Positions 60,514-64,000 of a stretch of DNA of 64,000 bases are shown piece by piece (positions within the stretch are counted from its first letter, which is position 1; each line of letters begins with the position of its first letter). The translations under genes and the position numbers were made by a program. The notes under the pieces are model-generated. The model was not told the DNA's origin. It ran no database searches and worked only from the letters and a program-made list of their open reading frames with translations. The stretch comes from Sinonovacula constricta (Eukaryota; Mollusca; Bivalvia; Cardiida; Solecurtidae): contig CM017557.1 of the NCBI GenBank assembly GCA_007844125.1, forward strand, positions 60,566,230 to 60,630,229. The letters are read 5' to 3'.

Positions 60514-63500
60514 AGGGACACACCTGAGTAACAAACACGGGAATATTGGGAATAAAGCATATCTGTTTAAAAAAAAAATATTAATTCATAATTACATATT
60601 TAACACATTTGCTTATGTTTTTTTAAAAGTATATTGCACAAAAAATGTAGTTTATTGAGGTCCGTAGGTCAGCTAATGTAAACAAATGAATTCGGGAAAT
60701 TAATACGAACGTTGACGGGTGACGTCACGCGCACTTGCCAAATTTACATGCGCACCTGCTGGTTGGCAAAAATAGCTTAGTAATCGGAGCGTAAACATTT
60801 GCATAAATAAACAAATATTGACATGCCTGTCAGTTGTAGCGCTCCAGGATGTACAAAAAGGTACGAGAAGGGATCAGATATTTCGTTCTTTCGCTTTCCA
60901 AAGGATCTAGACAGACTGAAAAAGTGGCAAGTTGCGATGAAACGCGTATGTCTCTCCGACAAGAAGAAACTGTGGGAACCAAGTGTGCATGATCGTATAT
61001 GCAGTGAACACTTCTTGGGAGGTAGGGCTAAAGTACTATAAATGCTTTTTGTCAAGTGATCATACATTTTTTTATGATTTTCGAAAACTGCTATTTTATC
61101 CTTACTTTCGGCATATTATCAGTGGCATTCTAATTTTTATTGGAAATAAGTGCTCGCATTACTTCACCATTCCTCAGAATAAGATTTATAAGGAGTCATT
61201 CAATGCAAAAATGACCTTTCTGTAAGAGATAATTATAAAATTAGATTGATTTCATTGCAGTAGAATATAATTTTGATACACACAATTTGTATGTTATTTT
61301 TCAGGTAAACCATCTACTATACCTGACCATCCTGATTATGTTCCCAGTGTGTTTAAGTTCACTCCGGCCCGAAAGACAACACCTGAGCGTGTCCATCGTT
61401 TCGAACGACTTGGCAAGAGATGCCTACCACTGACACAAATAACTGAGGAATTAGTTAACCTATCTGAAGGGCCATCAGACAGGGATACAGCAGCAAGTGC
61501 ATTACTTGACTTGGGTGTAAACTTACCGAAGACACGAAATGCAGGTAAAGTGCATTAATATTGGTTTAATGTTGTTCATATTTCAGGAAACCATTATTAT
61601 TATAGATTAACCTTTCTATTCATTTATCCATTCTTGTTTAGGGTCTATTTAAGATCATATTGACTAAAAGCTAAAATCAGATTACAAGGATGCAAGCATT
61701 ATGATCTGTACTGATCTCAAATGTGACATACTATGTTAAGGACATGGAAATGGAAACAAACAAAAAAAATTTATGTTTTATTCTTTTTTTTAATCTTTCT
61801 CAGGAACTGACCCAGAACCGGATGAACTTTTGCAGAAGTTTGAAAATTTACAAAAGGAGCACAGCCATCTTCAACGGGAGTACCAGCGTCTCCTTGGAGA
61901 AAACAATGAGTTAAAAGAGGAAATCAGGAACAACAAATTTACGTACACGAACTTAAAGAGCAGTCAGATTAGAGCGTACACTGGTCTTCCATCTGCAGCA
62001 GTGTTTTTATGGGTTTTAGGGCTTGTAAATACTTTTTTTTTAAAAAAATAGGAAAATTGTCTGCAGGGGACCAATTACTTCTTGTGCTTATGAAACTAAG
62101 GCTTAATTTGACAAATCATGACCTGGCTTACAGGTTTAAAATATGCCCTACACAAGTTTCAAAAATCCTTTCACAGTGTATTCCTGTTTTGTCTCATCGG
62201 TTACGATTCTTGATTAAGTGGCCATCGAAGGAAAAAGTATTAAAAAATATGCCAATGTCATTTAAAAGAAATTACAAGAAGTGTCGAGTCATCATTGATT
62301 GTAGTGAAATTTTTATACAAAGGCCATCAAATCTGGCTGCCAGAGCCAAAACTTGGTCCAATTACAAACATCACAATACTTTAAAGTTTTTAGTTGGAAT
62401 TACCCCATATGGTGCGATAAGCTTCTTGTCAAAGTGTTGGGGTGGCAGAGTGTATGATAAAGAACTTACTTTAAAGTCTGGATTTTATGATAAATTAGAA
62501 TATGGTGATCTGGTACTTGCTGACCGAGGATTTTTAATTGCTGAAGAGTTAGCTTTTCAAGGAGCATCTCTAGCTATTCCCCCCTTTGCAAAGGGAAAGA
62601 AACAATTTTCTCAGAAAGAAGTTGAAATGGCTAGGCGTTTATCACGGTCAAGGATTCATGTGGAACGGGCAATTGAAAGAATTAAGAACTTTAATATTTT
62701 AAAACACACATTGCCCATTTCTCTGATAAAACATGCAGATCATATCTTGGAAATCTGTGGTTCACTTACAAATCTTTTGCCAAAACTTGTTAAGTGAATT
62801 AATTTAATGGCAGGTTGATTGTGAAGCAAATGAATCATGTTAAGAAATTGTTAACTCAAACTTTATGTGCAAAAGTACAATGTTTTGGCTCTTTTAGCCC
62901 GACAACTCTAATGTCATGTTTGATTACTTTATTTATTTAACTTATTGATACTGTTTATTTAAGATACTGTAGCTCATGTCATACCAATACCACTTCCTTG
63001 AACCTAGACAAATTGTCTAGGTAATTTATGACACTTAACTGTTGTCTTTGTTGCCCCTAGCTATTACAGCCCCATGTTTGAAACCTGTTGTTTTAATTGT
63101 CTAGACAATATGGCTTCGCTTGTTAAATGTCAATAGCCAGGTGCACAGGTGAATTTGCATTAATTTCTCAACTGCTGTATTTTAGGTTCTAAGTAAAAAA
63201 AGACAGTTATTTAAAAAATATTTTTACCATATGTGCTTATAATGATCACCTGATATGATATTTAAAGAAAATGTCTGAGTAATTGAATTATAATTATGAT
63301 TATACATTTATAATGTTACGTAGTGTTTTGTTTGTAAACATTGTCGAGAAAATTGAGTTACGAACTTTTCAAATGTAAACACCACATTCGGCTTATTACT
63401 AATGAACCCCCGAACTTTAGGGTCGACTCAATGGGTCATATGGGATATATCAATGACCCCTAGCAGTTGATAATCAAATTATTCGAATCTATAACTCGAA

Positions 63501-63531
63501 CTGAGCCTATTTTACCCTCAGGTGTGTCCCT
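60514..63531 (+). mobile_element. 3.0 kb THAP-DDE DNA transposon
   Basis: The ends AGGGACACACCTGAG are perfect 15-bp inverted repeats, bordered by TTAA at 60510-60513 and 63532-63535. The homologous intron at 2744-2775 (TTAGTGTTAATGCTATG) is the empty site with a single TTAA, proving insertion. The duplication may be TTAA, or TA if the ends are read as AAGGGAC. The transposase is of the DDE_Tnp_4 (Harbinger/ISL2EU-like) type rather than Kolobok, whose members use TTAA. The 3' part (62800-63530) is non-coding. Confidence 0.9.
60823..62797 (+). CDS. THAP-domain DDE transposase, three exons, one frameshift
   Basis: Exons 60823-61021, 61305-61544 and 61804-62797 join in frame (donors GTAGGG and GTAAAG, acceptors TTTCAG and CTCAG), about 477 residues. 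Residues 1-66 form a THAP zinc finger (C5 and C10 in MPVSCSAPGC, FFRFP, W, then CSEHF), which binds transposon ends. A coiled coil follows (LQKEHSHLQREYQRLLGENN), then a helix-turn-helix (LTNHDLAYRFKICPTQVSKI) and a DDE domain: IIDCSEIFIQ (D), LADRGFLI (D) and HVERAIERIK (E). The frame is broken by one base within T8/A7 runs at about 62030-62050; everything after is open, so this is either a recent mutation or a homopolymer sequencing error. Confidence 0.85.
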
Positions 63532-63535
63532 TTAA

Positions 63536-64000
<465 letters not shown>

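Overview
The window looks like nuclear DNA of an animal with a large, AT-rich, intron-bearing and transposon-dense genome. A bivalve mollusc is my best guess, from the repeat types (tRNA-derived SINEs, a Polinton/Maverick, THAP-DDE transposons, long microsatellites); no sequence comparison was possible. There is no prokaryotic-type operon, CRISPR array, rRNA or functional tRNA. Only one host gene is well supported.

Layout. (1) 1-2.4 kb is a block of decayed 34-36 bp minisatellites around a unique ~500 bp core; a near-identical inverted copy lies at 25.68-28.08 kb. (2) 2.5-9.7 kb holds a four-exon gene for a 315-residue four-helix membrane protein with a Q-rich, PPPPSY-containing tail. A partial second copy of its 5' end (exon 1 and part of intron 1) is at 60.1-64.0 kb. 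(3) 9.7-16.2 kb is intergenic, with small inverted-repeat elements, a RecQ-helicase fragment and nested palindromes. (4) 16.19-24.68 and 31.98-42.12 kb are two inverted copies of one 8.5 kb element, with TTAA at each end and shared termini. The 7.3 kb between them contains a 202-bp satellite, the inverted minisatellite block and a 48-bp satellite. The satellite flanks show that this middle segment was probably inverted by recombination between the two copies. (5) 43.5-56.4 kb is a nest: an outer terminal-inverted-repeat element holds a 10.9 kb Polinton, which abuts a 1.35 kb non-autonomous element. The Polinton has a protein-primed-type DNA polymerase B on the minus strand, and a packaging-type ATPase and a chromodomain integrase on the plus strand. 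No capsid or protease gene is visible. Polymerase and integrase are frameshifted and the ATPase frame carries an in-frame stop. (6) 56.4-59.0 kb has a zinc-finger/transposase-C-terminus-like gene with one in-frame stop, and a small gene on the other strand inside its intron. (7) 60.5-63.5 kb is a 3.0 kb THAP-DDE transposon inserted in intron 1 of the partial gene copy; the original locus at 2.76 kb is its empty site.

The window is therefore mainly a record of nested insertions and rearrangements around a duplicated membrane-protein gene. Calls rest on reading frames, splice signals, motifs and internal sequence comparison by eye; percentages of identity were not computed.
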